Positions 34,139 to 45,590 of a stretch of DNA of 64,000 bases are shown in pieces (positions within the stretch are counted from its first letter, which is position 1; each line of letters starts with the position of its first letter). A model generated the notes under the pieces. It saw only the letters and a list, made by a program, of their open reading frames with translations. It was not told the origin of the DNA and did no database searches. A program made the translations under genes and the position numbers. Source of the DNA: Larix kaempferi (lineage: Eukaryota; Streptophyta; Pinopsida; Pinales; Pinaceae); contig BSBM01000824.1 in NCBI GenBank assembly GCA_027924585.1, forward strand, positions 186,001-250,000. Direction: 5' to 3'.

Positions 34139-37100
34139 TGTAATGTCCCCATTCAAATAATTGTATAGTAGACAATCTCTATCAATCCTACCAAGTTCCC
34201 TAGGTTGAATGGGTACATTGGGAATTGTAATAAGGGAGCAAAGGAATAATGTTTATACATTAGAATAGTCCAAGTATTTAATAAATAAGTTGAATAAATA
34301 AATCCAAGAGGAATTATAGGTGGAAAATGGTTTTGAGGACATTTGGAGGATGTGGGACCCACACTAGCTTGGTTTTTCACTACCACATGGAAAATCTCAC
34401 TTGCCATTTCAAATCCATGGGAAGAAAAACATTATTGGGTGAGTTGGTAAGGCATACACATGGCATGGAGCATATTAGGTTGAAATGGGATAAAATGGTA
34501 ACCTCCATGGAAGATGTAATGTCCCCAGTTTGACCCCATGGCATTAAAATCGTAAATGATGTAATATTGTTGTAGAATCGTGGTGAGGAGCTCAAGTACA
34601 AGGCCCCACCATCGATTTATCGATGCATATGGTTCACATGCTAGCCATGCACAATGGAATTGCGAACATTATGTAAATATGCATTTTAAATCAAATACCC
34701 ACAACTAGCTTTGCAATGCAACAAGAGATGGGGGCATGATTTTACAAGGAATTGGGAGGGAAAACATTCAAACCCTTGAGCCAATCAATTCAAGCTAAGT
34801 GTCAATGAGATAACCCATCAAGCACTCAACTACCCATGTTGACTTTTGTACCCAATCATTCATTTCTCCCAAAAGTTGGTTGAGGTAGTTAATTCCTTAG
34901 GGAATGAGAGGTATGGCTGTCCAAAATTCGAGTATGGGCAACCACCCTTCATGGAAAAACGTGTTTGGCTTCCTTGGCAAGAAAAGAGCCATGAATTTGC
35001 CTCCCAAGTCATTACCCATCAACCAGTCTTGCCTCTCTCACATTTTTGGAGCTGCCTAGGCATTTTCTAGCCATGCTTTCCTGGTTTTTTCTTTGTTCTC
35101 TAGCTAGGAAGAGGGTGTTTTTGTGTTGCAGAACTGCTGGGGAAAGATGGAGTTTGATTTGGGGTTTCAATGGATCCATTTTGGCCATTGGAAACGCCCA
35201 TAACCTGTGGAAGAAATTGGGTTTCTCTCTGGGGACGATTTTCCCTTTTTACAGTTCGTTTGGTGAGCCATGATTTGGGGAAAACCCATGGCCTTTGCCC
35301 TCTCACGTAGTCTGAGCTAGCTGGGCTTTACCCATCACGTTTTTTACCATTTACGTATATTTTCCATGCCTGGGAACTCATTTTTGTATTTCACAATGGC
35401 TGGGAGGAAGGGAGCCACGATTTTGGGGTTTATGGAGGCCATTTTTGTCTGTTGAATGCCCAGAAACATTTTATGAAAACGATTTTGCTCTCCCAGGGTT
35501 GATTCCCAAATTGCCATTTCATTTTTGGAGTGCCCACGACTTGGGAAAGACCATGGTCGTCTTATTGTAAAATCCCATTGCTAAAATTGGGTATCCATGC
35601 CCAGTTAGAGTTGCTGTGTGTAAAAGAAGGTTGGGGTTGAGATGGGTTTCTTTTGCTTTGGCTATGAATGAGCTGGAATGTTCCTTTTTCCTTGTCAAAA
35701 TCATGCCCAACTCGGGGGTGGCAGTTGTGTGGAGAGATCTATGAACACAACTGGCCTATGGTTGGGTGGAACATTGCAGCAACATAGCTAGTTTTTTGGG
35801 GCCATTTCACCATCAAGATAAGTGTTTATCTATCTATGCATTTACTTCTGAAATGTTTAAATTGATGGCTATTTTTGATATGCTGTATGCATATGAAATG
35901 TGTGTGTGTGGATGAGTTTTAATTCTGTTATGCTTAAATTGCTTAAATTGTATCTGCACACTATGTTTTGAATTTGTATGAAGCTAATGGTTTGGGCTAA
36001 GATTTTGTGAAATCCCCATAGATTGGCATCATGTTTCCTTACTGGAGTTGGATCCGTGGGTGGCAATGTTACAAAAGAGGAAGAGTCAAATTGGAGGCTA
36101 GTGGACACTTGAGCTAGATTCCATAGTCTTATGACAACAATGATGAAGCATCTATGACATCTATGACAAAATTCAGATCTGATTTCTGACATCTGACTAT
36201 CATGACATGTCAGCCCCAAAAATAGGCTCAAGGAAGGCGTTCATGGAGTTGAAGAAGCCCAAGAGACTCCTACTCGAATTTGGGAGAAGATGGAAGGTTC
36301 GAAACTAGGAGACAAGTGGCAAATGTGGAATATTTCCTAAGTGGAAATATCTAGAAGATAATGAGAGGATTTCGACCCTTAGAAGGCTAATGTTGGTTAT
36401 AAAATGTAGAAAAAAAGTATCAGAATAGCTTTTGATCATTTGAGAAAAATTGCATTTGTGAAGAGAGAGCTAGTGGATGACTAGTTTCTTGCCTTAGCCA
36501 ATTTCGAGGGTGAAACATTCCCATCCAAGTTGGTGTTTGGAGAGGCCACTCAAGTCTTTAATGGAGTTTTAATGGATTTTTTTTTGTAGTTATCAGCTAC
36601 AGGGAAGCTCGTGGTTTTGTTTAGTGCATCAACATTTCTCAACCATTTCCAGTTTTGAAGGCATATTCATGCTCCTTGAGGGAGGGCGTTTTTGGTGAGC
36701 TCTTGTATTCATTAGAAGAGATTCATATGATGTATTTATGATTGTAATAGCTTCATATCCTATGTTCTTCATATTCATAAATTATCAGGTCTAAATACCC
36801 ACTGATTGTATGCAAAAATGTTGATTAATGAGCAAACAATGTCCATTTCCCCACTACATTGATGTATCTCATTATAATACTGATGATTTCAAATGAATGG
36901 ATGATTCTATGATACATTAGTGATTAATAAACTGACATGGATGTATTTTACAAGTTTCATATACTGTACTTGAGCATTTGAAGTATCTTTACTCAGTTTA
37001 ATTGCATTGGGAGAAGAAATAGTGCCATTTCCCCAAGGGTTGAATGGGTGATTTTTGCAGCTTAATGGGAGAGGTTTGGAACAGAGATAATAATCAATTA

Positions 37101-37470
37101 GTGGTGAAAATGAGACCTTAATAACAGAATTAATACATTCCCTACCTCTTCTAAAAAATTTGAGGTATTTTGGAAGAATTTGGGAAGCCATTTTCAATGT
37201 TACCCAGGGGGGATTTGATGCATACATTACTAGTTAAAATCCCATACATTGACCAGAATATAAATCAAGTTTGCAGAAGTATTTTGAGAGTTATAAATCA
37301 TCCATGAACCTAATATTAAATTCTAAATATCATTCATACACCCTTACAGAAGATTTGCGAGCATTTGGGTTAATTTGGAGGCCAAAACAACAAAACTAGT
37401 CAAAGGTCGAAATTGGGGAAAAATTGGAAAATTGGACATTTTCATAAAGTTTTGAAAAAGGGTCATTACA
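34139..37470 (+). mobile_element. Outer solo LTR inserted in Copia-2 (about 493 bp excluding the inner insertion)
   Basis: Begins TGTAATGTCCCC and ends GGTCATTACA. Flanked by GTAGG at 34134-34138 and 37471-37475. The two parts are 34139-34514 and 37354-37470. No coding region or primer site. Removing it restores the Copia-2 frame (AKGDKVG directly followed by MLYLFPHNTD), which confirms the boundaries. A solo LTR is the product of recombination between the two LTRs of a former full element. Confidence 0.85.
34515..37348 (+). mobile_element. Inner LTR-type insertion (2.8 kb) within the outer solo LTR
   Basis: Begins TGTAATGTCCCCAG and ends CACCCTTACA. Flanked by GAAGA at 34510-34514 and 37349-37353. 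It has the same first 12 bases as the outer LTR but is much longer. No gag or pol motif was found, so it is either a long solo LTR or a non-autonomous element. Confidence 0.75.
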
Positions 37471-37476
37471 GTAGGT

Positions 37477-38384
37477 ATGTTGTATTTATTTCCTCATAAT
37501 ACTGACCATTATATCTCTTTAGCTTCCAAAGGAACAAATACAACATTGTGGCATCATAGGCTTGGCCACATGAGTGAGAAGGGGATACAGATTCTCCACT
37601 CAAGGAAGTTGCTGCCAGATTTGAAGCAAGTAAGTTTCGAATTCTGTGTGAAGTGTGTCTATGGAAAACAAAAGAGAGTCAGATTTCTTAGGCTTGGAAG
37701 AATAATAAGAATGAAAAGTTAGATCTTGTGCATACAGATGTATGGGGACCGGCTCAAGTAGAATCTCTTGGTGGCTCTCATTATTATGTTAAGTTTATTG
37801 ATGATGCAACTATAAAAACTTGGATTGATTGCATTACACATAAATATGATGTGTTTTCTACTTTTAAGAAGTGGAAAGCTTTGGTTGATAATGAGACAGG
37901 AAAAAGGTTGAAGTGTCTCAGATTTGATAATGGAGGTGAGTACTGTGGCAAGGAGTTTGATAATTACTGTTCATACAATGAGATTCGTAGTGAAAAGACA
38001 GTCCTAGGAATACCACAAGAAAACCGTGTGTCCGAAAGGATGAATAGAACAATCATGGAGCATGCAAGGTGTATGAGAATGCATGCAGGGTTAACCTTAC
38101 AGTATTGGGTAGATGTTGTAAATACTGTTGTTTATTTAATAAATAGAGGACATTCAAGTGCTTTGGATGGTGGTATTCCAGAGCAGGCATGGATAGGTAA
38201 AAAGGTAAACTACTCATTTCTGAGAACATTTGGTTGTGAATCATTTGTCCATATTGATAAAGAAATAGAACAGAGCTTGAATCTAAATCCAAGAAATGTA
38301 CCTTTATTGGATATGGGGTTGATGATTTTGGTTATCGCTTATGGGATTATGAAAATAACAAAATCATTAGGAGTAGAGATGTGA
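37477..38384 (+). pseudogene. Copia-2 gag-pre-integrase and integrase
   Basis: The zinc-binding HHCC module is present (LWHHRLGHMSEKGIQIL, then FCVKCVYGKQ). The core follows with the three acidic residues: HTDVWGP, RFDNGGEY and SERMNRTIME. Integrase inserts the cDNA into the genome. A stop/frameshift lies near 37720, and the frame shifts again near 38310, where GLMILVIAYG replaces the expected IGYG...YRLWD block. Confidence 0.85.
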
Positions 38385-38539
38385 TATTCAATGAAAAGGT
38401 CATGTATAAAGATCAGTTGCAGGGAAAGAAATAGGAAAAGGAAAGCACAAAGTACACAGTATTTGATGAAATTGAAGAAAATGAAGTTCCAAAGGTGCTA
38501 GAAAATCAAGAATAGCAGCAAGTACCTGAAACTCCTGCA

Positions 38540-39621
38540 AGTGTAAGAAGATCTACCAAGTTAAGTAGACTCCCTAAACGATACTCTCCTTCAATGTATT
38601 ATTTATTGATGACTAATTATGGTGAACCAGAATGTTATAAAGAAGCAATGCAGGTGGAAACTAGAAAGAAGTGGGAGCAAGGCATGAATAAGGAGATGGA
38701 CTCATTGGTAGGAAACCAGACTTGGGATTTGGTTCAGTTTCCTGCTGGTAAAAGAGCATTGCAGAACAAATGGATTTACAGGTTGAAGAAAGAAGGAGGT
38801 AAGAAGCGGTACAAGTCCATACTTGTTGTAAAGGGGTTTGCAAATAGGAAAGGTATAGATTTTGATAAAATATTTTCTCCTGTTGTTAAGATGACTTCAA
38901 TTAGGACTATTTTAAGTCTAGTGACAGTAGAAGATTGGCATCTTAAACAGTTAGATTAAAAAATAGCATTTATCCATGGGGATTTGGAGGAAGAGATATA
39001 TATGCTGCAGCCACAAGGGTATGAAGTCAAAGGGAAAGAGGATTTGGTATGCAGGTTGAAGAAGAGCTTGTATGGATTGAAGCAAGCTCCAAGGAAGTGG
39101 TATTTAAAATTTGACAGGTTTATGACAGAACAAGGTTATAGTAGATGCCATTTTGACCACTGTGTTTATTTCAAGAGGCTAGACAATGAAAGATATATTA
39201 TCTTGTTATTGTATGTGGATTACATGCTTTTTGCAGGGTCTAATATGAAGGATATAAATTTGCTCAAAAGGAAGCTAGCTAATTCATTTGCGATGAAGGA
39301 TTTGGGTGCTGCAAAGCAAATCCTTGGTATGAGAATAACAAGAGACAGAAAAAATCACAAATTGACATTGTCTCAGGCTGAGTACATACAAAAGGTGTTG
39401 GAGAGGTTCAGAACACAGAATGCAAAACTAATTAGTACACCTTTGGCAAGCCATTTCAATCTAAGTAAGGAAATGTGTCCCAAGAAACAGGAATAGACAT
39501 ATTACATGTCCAAGATTCCCTATTCATCAGCAGTTGGCAGCTTGATGTATGCCATTGTGTGGACAAGACCAGATATTGCACATGCAGTGGGAGTTGTGAG
39601 TAGATATATGAACAATTCAGG
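38540..39621 (+). pseudogene. Copia-2 reverse transcriptase and start of RNase H
   Basis: RT blocks in order: ALQNKWIYRLKKEG, VVKGFANRKGIDF, FSPVVKMTSIRTILSL, then a TAA before IAFIHGDLEEEIYM, SLYGLKQAPRKWY and LLYVDYMLFAGSN. The catalytic YVDD is YVDY here, so the enzyme would be inactive even without the stops. The RNase H linker SAVGSLMYAIVWTRPDIAHA is reached at about 39525-39590, after which gypsy G1 begins. Confidence 0.9.
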
Positions 39622-40383
39622 TGTTGGCATGGGATAAGTCCATAGAAAGTGTGGAAGACGATAGGTGCAAAAGGGTCAATCCACAGAAGAAGGACCATTC
39701 GTAGAGTGCACGAAAGCGCAAGAATTGTTAAATTAGTTAAATTGGTCATGTGGACTGTTTGGTAACCAAATAGAAGAATATAAATAAAGTAGGATTGTAA
39801 GCCTAAGGGCATCCAGTTTTGGAGAGTTGATTCCATATTTAGATCTATTTTGTATCTACGACATGGTGTATTGACCGTTTCTGTGAGGTTCATTCCACGG
39901 GGTTTAATGAATGCGTGAAGATGTTCGATTATGGTGTAATCTTTGTCTCTATCTTTGTGCGATGATGAATGTGAATGTTTGCTACAAGTTTAGTATGTTG
40001 TAGAATATCTTTGATGCAAATATGCTATGGGTTAAGAATTACTCTTGATGTGAATAAGTAGATTAAATATGTTGTTTGAATATTTGTTATCTGTTGAAAT
40101 TTGCGAATGACTTAATGTGCGAATGGTGAATTGATAATATGTTGCAGAAGTTATAATCTTTGGTTTCTACAAGGGTAATGTGTGTTGGAAGCATATCCTC
40201 AACTCCATTGCGGAAACTTGGTTCCTGCATCCCCATTATCCATCTCGGGTGAGACTCCACTTGCTCTGCAAGTGTTGATGGAGAGGGTTATACCTTTCCA
40301 GGCCAGTGTGTAAGGGAGTTTGGGTTGGTAGTTTGTTGGCGATGGTGCGAATCGAACCCCTGTCGATAGATGCTACATCAACA
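39622..40383 (+). repeat. G1 5' LTR
   Basis: 762 bp, TGTTGGCATGGGATAAG...ATCAACA. It matches 48089-48496 and 63732-63847. TATA-like ATATAAATA at 39778-39786. Near its 3' end, GGTGCGAATCGAACCCC resembles the complement of a tRNA T arm. Confidence 0.85.
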
Positions 40384-40385
40384 AA

Positions 40386-40403
40386 TGGTTCCGTTGCTGG
40401 GAA
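40386..40403 (+). other. G1 primer-binding site, tRNA-Asp-like
   Basis: TGGTTCCGTTGCTGGGAA lies two bases after the LTR end. It is similar to the plant tRNA-Asp primer site TGGCGCCGTTGCCGGGGA, with four differences. Confidence 0.6.
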
Positions 40404-40435
40404 TTTGAGGAAGAAAAGAAGAGGATATGCTGTGG

Positions 40436-43016
40436 TATCCAATGAAACCAAAGATCCAAGAGTGGTTTGATAAGATGGTGGAGGAATTCACAGAGATTAA
40501 GAAACGAGACCCTAAACAGACAACAATGAGATGGATGTGAATAAATTTATTCAGATATCCACGAGATATTCTTCTATGAATTCTTAGTGTTGTTGCTCAA
40601 GTGGCTAGCATAGTTGATAACAAGGTCTCGTGGGCTGTTGATTTTTGGGTAGATAGTATCCTCGAGGGATATGTGACTGAGTTCACAGTAGACACTATCA
40701 AGTCGTATAGTGATGCTGAGAGGAACTTCTTCAAGGGACTGAGAGGAAGCTTCTTGTCATTGTTAAAACTGTGGATTAAGATGCTTGTCTGCGAAAAGGG
40801 AATATTGAGGATGTCTTCTGACGAGTAGAAAAAGCAGTGTGTGGAGGTTGACGGTATCGCGTGAATACAAATCTGACAGAAAGATGTGGGGTAGATGGAC
40901 ATGAGTGACAATGAGTTTCTAAGGGAAGATGACGAAGAGTGTGGTACCTTGAGGAGTGGAATGATATTTCGACGTCCTAAGAAGAAGAGGAGGATTGAGA
41001 GAGAGTCTCCTAAGAGGACCAGAATAGAGAACTATGAAATAGGACCACAAGGTAGGAAGTGACCTTATTGTGAAGGAGACGTTTACCAGGCTATCCCAAA
41101 AGCAAAAGAAGGACATATCATAAGTTACAACATACCTTCAACCCTGCACACTACTCCAAATTTTATAGGAAGAAATCCAAACTACTCGTAGAGTTTCCCT
41201 ATGTGCAGTGGTAAGAGTAGCACTTCAGTAAACAATAGTAGTAGCAATGTTAGGATGGCAGATGAGGCAAAGATGCCTACCTTTCCGAGGAATGAGACTA
41301 AGGATCCTGAACAATATTGGTTCATATGTGAAGCAGTTTGGACTGTAAAGCAGGTCCAGGATAAAGCTATAAAGATGGGACAGATAATGATGACCCTTAG
41401 GGGCCGGGCATTAGACTGGTTCATGAAGTTCACAAGGGTTCCGACGAGAACACCAGCCAAGACATCACCACAGGTCAGAACAACGATGATTAATGAATTT
41501 AAAAATCCAAAATCAGAGTCTTAGTATGTTACTGAGCTCAAGGAGATTAAGCAATTCTTGAATGAGTCGATGTGCGAATTCGATCAATGGTACAAGACGT
41601 TGATAGCAAAAGTGATATTTCCAATAAATTAGCTGTAACACAAAGAATGGTTCATCACAGGACTGGTACCGCATATCCGTGGACCACTGATGCAACAAAG
41701 AGTAACGACATAAGAAGAAGCATTAGAGATTACGATGAAGCTGGAGGCTTCACCAATCGGTGAAGCAACGATAGGAATTGACCTAGTCCAGGCGTAGTTG
41801 GCCAATTTAACACTTCAACTAGAGGATATCAAGAAGGGAAAAGAAACCCGTGGAGACATATGGTGCACCAAGTGTAGAGCTGAGGAACACCATATGGACA
41901 ATTGCCTAGAATTCCGTGAGTATTTGCAATCGGGGGCACCAAACCCCCTTTGTCAAGGAGGCATACCATGGTGTCCTATCTATCAGACTAGAGGGCATCG
42001 ACCGGAGGAATGTGTATATCTACAAAAGATGGTGTCGAAGACAACAAACTTATACTGCAAATTTTGTCGATCGGTTGGCCATGATGAGAAGGAATATAGG
42101 TCCTATGACCTACTACAAGATCAGACAACTGACACATATTTTATGAAGGGAGAAGAGCAACTAGTGGTGCAGCAGCAACTGCAGTACAGCCAGCCACAGC
42201 CGTAGTTTAACCAACTACAGCAATACGACCAAGGGCACTATGGGTAGCCGTAGTACAAGCACCCATAGTATCCATGACCGTCATATGGCTAGCCATGGTA
42301 TGGGAAGCAACAACATCAAAAACTGCAGTACGGGAAATCGTAGTATCAACCATATGGTCCACCACGTGGAGGTTTCAGGGGAGGATTCCATGGAGGCCGA
42401 GGCACCGGTATGGGACATGGAGGAGCTGTTGGATGGGGAAGAGGGTCGATCATCTGTTACAATTGTGGAAAATAGGGGCACTACCAGAGGGATTGTACAA
42501 AACTAGCACCACAGTGTAGTTATTGCAGTGCTGTAGATCACAGTGTAGAGGACTGCCTTCAGTTCATTGTGAAATGGCAGACTAAGAACCCACCCCAGAC
42601 CCATAACCAAAATAATCAGAACACACCACCGATCGTGCAGATGATATCGATGGAGGCTAGAAGTAACCATGCGACGGTTGGAATAGTGACATGAGGAGGA
42701 GCAGTGACATGTGGCGATAGGTCACACACCATTGTTCAACCAACACAAACATAGTGGAAGTAGGTCACCTTTGACATGGAAGCCGAAAGGGATGTCTTCC
42801 TAAAGGAATAGGAGGAAATGAGGAATAGGAGGCGGCTATCTCTTCAGGAAGAAATCTATGGCATGCCACTAATGTTCAACTCGAAGAAGTTGTGGACGAA
42901 AGAAAACACTCTGAAAGCCTTCTTGGAAAGTTACCTGGAATTGGTGAAGGACCCAAATGCACTGGAAGAAATAGCTAGTTTACTACATCGACGAGAAGGT
43001 GCACTTCAGAAATAGA
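40436..43016 (+). pseudogene. G1 gag with up to five zinc knuckles
   Basis: An N-terminal module (about 40440-40828, with VSWAVDFWVDSILEGYV) is followed by the capsid segment (MPTFPRNETKDPEQYW, ALDWFMKF) at 41200-41780. Five knuckle-like motifs then occur in one frame: CTKCRAEEHHMDNC, CPIYQTRGHRPEEC (second Cys lost), CKFCRSVGHDEKEY (last Cys lost), CYNCGK-stop-GHYQRDC and CSYCSAVDHSVEDC. A Gln/Tyr/Gly-rich stretch between knuckles 3 and 4 has TAG at seven positions and TGA at one. Gag packages element RNA. This copy is dead. Confidence 0.75.
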
Positions 43017-43053
43017 GGGTTAATCACATACATAAGAAGAAGACAGGAAGGTA

Positions 43054-43350
43054 GATGTGGATGTCGGCACTGATTGGAGCATTTGATGTCGACTCCATCA
43101 TTTTGGATTTAGGTTCGGATGTGAATATTTTGACTAAATGGACATGGGAGATAATCGGAAAACTATAGATGACTTGGCCACCAGTATAGCTAAGATTAGC
43201 AAATCAGAGTAAGGTCACTCTGCTTGGTCGGGTATGTCAACTTCTAGTCAAAATTGAGGGGCTTAGGACGTATGCTGATTTTGACATCATTGAAATCGTG
43301 GATAACACCAGTCCCTATCCAGTACTACTGAGGATAGACTAGGCCATGGA
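43054..43350 (+). pseudogene. G1 aspartic protease
   Basis: DLGSDVNILTKWTWEIIG gives the active-site D-(S/L)-G-S. KVTLLGRVCQLLVKIEG and the Y-ADFDIIEIVDN block follow, then YPVLLRID in the place of the usual ILGxxW(L/M). Several TAG stops are present. Confidence 0.7.
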
Positions 43351-43689
43351 AAACCAAGGGTTTATCAATTTTAAGAAAAGGATAATTTCATTTGAGAATC
43401 ATGAGATGATAGTCATCACACCACTGGATCCTCAGAACTAGCCAAAGATGAGTTTGCGACAGGGTTGGAAAACTTGTATAACATATCTGAGGATTATGTT
43501 AATCCCACTGTGGATGGAGAATTAGGATGGCGCAGTGCCAGCTCAGCATCATCAGATTTAGATGAGGCCCCTAAAAATTGGAAGAACCGGTTACATGAAG
43601 TATCCTTTAGAAGATGTGCACGGGTAACGTAATCACTACGAAGGGTAGCCACAGAGGAATATGTGTTACCTACATATGAGTGATTTCCC

Positions 43690-44175
43690 AACTTGAGTGA
43701 GTTTCTCATGGATTTTGAGGAAAAAGTGGCAGAACCAAAGCGTCTACTGGCCTCGGAGGAAGCCTTGAAGGCTACTCCTGCGCGATGGTGGGAGGCACTC
43801 AAATCAAACATCATAACTTGGCCACTATGTCGATGCCTCATGGAGGTTCAGTTCGATGAAGCTATGGGGTATGACAAAATGAGATATGATGGATGAAGTG
43901 ACTCAAAGGAGCATCTGAATGCTTGTCAACACCAATGGGGATCGAGAGCAAAGTAGGAGTGGGTACATGCATTCGTACACACATTGGATGAAGTACCGTG
44001 GAGATGGTATCTTGCAGCAGAACTATAATGTGGGACAACTTCTTGGGAACAACTTAGCATTGGCTTTAGCTAATCATTTCCATTCTCAGAAAAAATTCCC
44101 TTTATCCACACCACGCTACAAGCGATCCACGGAAATATATTTGAGGTAGTACCGATAGGACAACTGATGGAAATT
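43690..44175 (+). pseudogene. G1 gag-like segment between protease and RT
   Basis: Reading in the frame at about 43913, the sequence gives NACQHQWGSRAK, a stop, then EWVHAFVHTLDEVPWRWYL and TTSWEQLSIGFS. It resembles a capsid-type gag block (W...L...SWEQL...F). A preceding segment has ATPARWWEALKSNI. This would be a second gag-like unit placed after the protease, a position where gypsy elements normally have only a short linker. Stops are present. The function is unknown. Confidence 0.5.
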
Positions 44176-44196
44176 CAATGGACTGTGACACCATAA

Positions 44197-45590
44197 ATGT
44201 TGATAGAGTGTTACAATGTCACCAGCGAACCTGATGATGAGGATGATCCCAAAGCTATATACGTGCCAAAATCAGAAGGTAGTCGTAGTGTTAAGGCACT
44301 AGAAATACTGTCGGACAAATTTCAACAACCATTGAAGATAAAGAAGGTGAACATTGGGTCGATGGAGTACCCAAAGTTCACAAGCATTGGTGACTACTGG
44401 GATGAGCCGATTATTGCAAAGATGACTGACTTACTACATGAGTTTCAGGATCTGTTTACAACGAAATTCTTAGAAATGAAGGGAATCTCTGGAGACTTAG
44501 GGGAAATGAAGATCCCCTTGAAACCCAATGTGAAGCCAGTCAAGCAATGGCCGTATCGATTGAATCCAAGATACAAGGAATGTATGCAAGCTGGAATTGA
44601 AAGAATACTATAGGCTGACATTATAGAACCAGTGGAAGAATTAGAATGGATCAGTCCAATGGTTGTCCAGGTCAAGAAAATCGACAAAGTACGAATCTGT
44701 GTCAACTTGAGGAAGTTGAATGATGCCTGCCTGCATGATCCGTTCCCAACCCCATTAACGGATGAGGTGCTCGAAGGGGTAGGAGGTCAGGAGATATATT
44801 CATTTACGGATGGATTGTCAGGCTACCACCAGATCAAGATTGTGAAAGAAGATCGACATAAGAGCACATTCGTCACAGAGTAGGGATTTTTTCAGTACAT
44901 GGTGATTCCATTTGGATTGAAGAATGCTCCAACAATTTTTTCCAGGCTAGTGGTCGCGATGTTCAAAGATTATATTCATAGTTTCTTGCCATCTACATGG
45001 ACGACTGGATGGTATATGGATTAGTCAAGGATCATATTGTGAACTTAAGACTAATACTAGAGCGATGTCGACAGCACCAAATTTTGGTGAACCTCAAGAA
45101 GTGTATCTTTTGTGCTCCATTTGGAATCTTGTTAGGACACATTGTCTACAGAGAAGGAACGTTGGTAGATACGATGAAGATTTCCATCATTGTTGACCTC
45201 CCACCACCAATGATGGCCAAGCAACTATGAGCGACGTTGGGACACACAGGTTACTACAAGAAATTCATTAGAGGATATGCATCCATCAAAGCACCCATGG
45301 AGAACTTATTAAAGAAGGATGCTAAGTTTGAGTGGACCAAGGAATGTCAGAAAATCATGGAAATATTGAAAGAGAAGATGGTCGCAGCACCAATCCTCAC
45401 ATTTTCAGATTGGAAAAAGGAATTTCACATACATGTCGATGCATCATCAGTTGCACTAGGTGTTATCTTGGCCCAACCAGAAATAGGAGACATCGACCAC
45501 CCGATAACCTTCGCATGTAGAAAGTTGTCTACTGCAGAGAAGAACTATATGACAACCTAGAGGGAGGGGTTGGCGATGGTATATGCTTTG
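44197..45590 (+). pseudogene. G1 reverse transcriptase and RNase H
   Basis: RT motifs: PVKQWPYRLNPRYKE, ISPMVVQVKKIDKVRICVNL, SFTDGLSGYHQIKI, MVIPFGLKNAP, and YMDDW with the two catalytic Asp at about 44994-45005, reached after a frameshift. The thumb/connection (LGHTGYYKKFIRGYA) leads into RNase H with HVDASSVALGVILAQP and ITFACRKLSTAEKNY. Catalytic residues are present but stops (TAG at 44614, 44881) and the frameshift disable it. Confidence 0.85.

Larger units (their letters stand above)
31923..39621 (+). mobile_element. Ty1/copia retrotransposon (Copia-2), 3' end lost to nested insertion
   Basis: Order: 5' LTR, initiator-Met-like primer site, gag, protease, gag-pre-integrase, integrase, RT, start of RNase H. 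This is the Copia order. Two solo LTRs (34139-37470) interrupt the protease-integrase junction. The element is cut at 39621 by gypsy G1, and its remaining 3' end and LTR lie outside the window. Confidence 0.85.
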
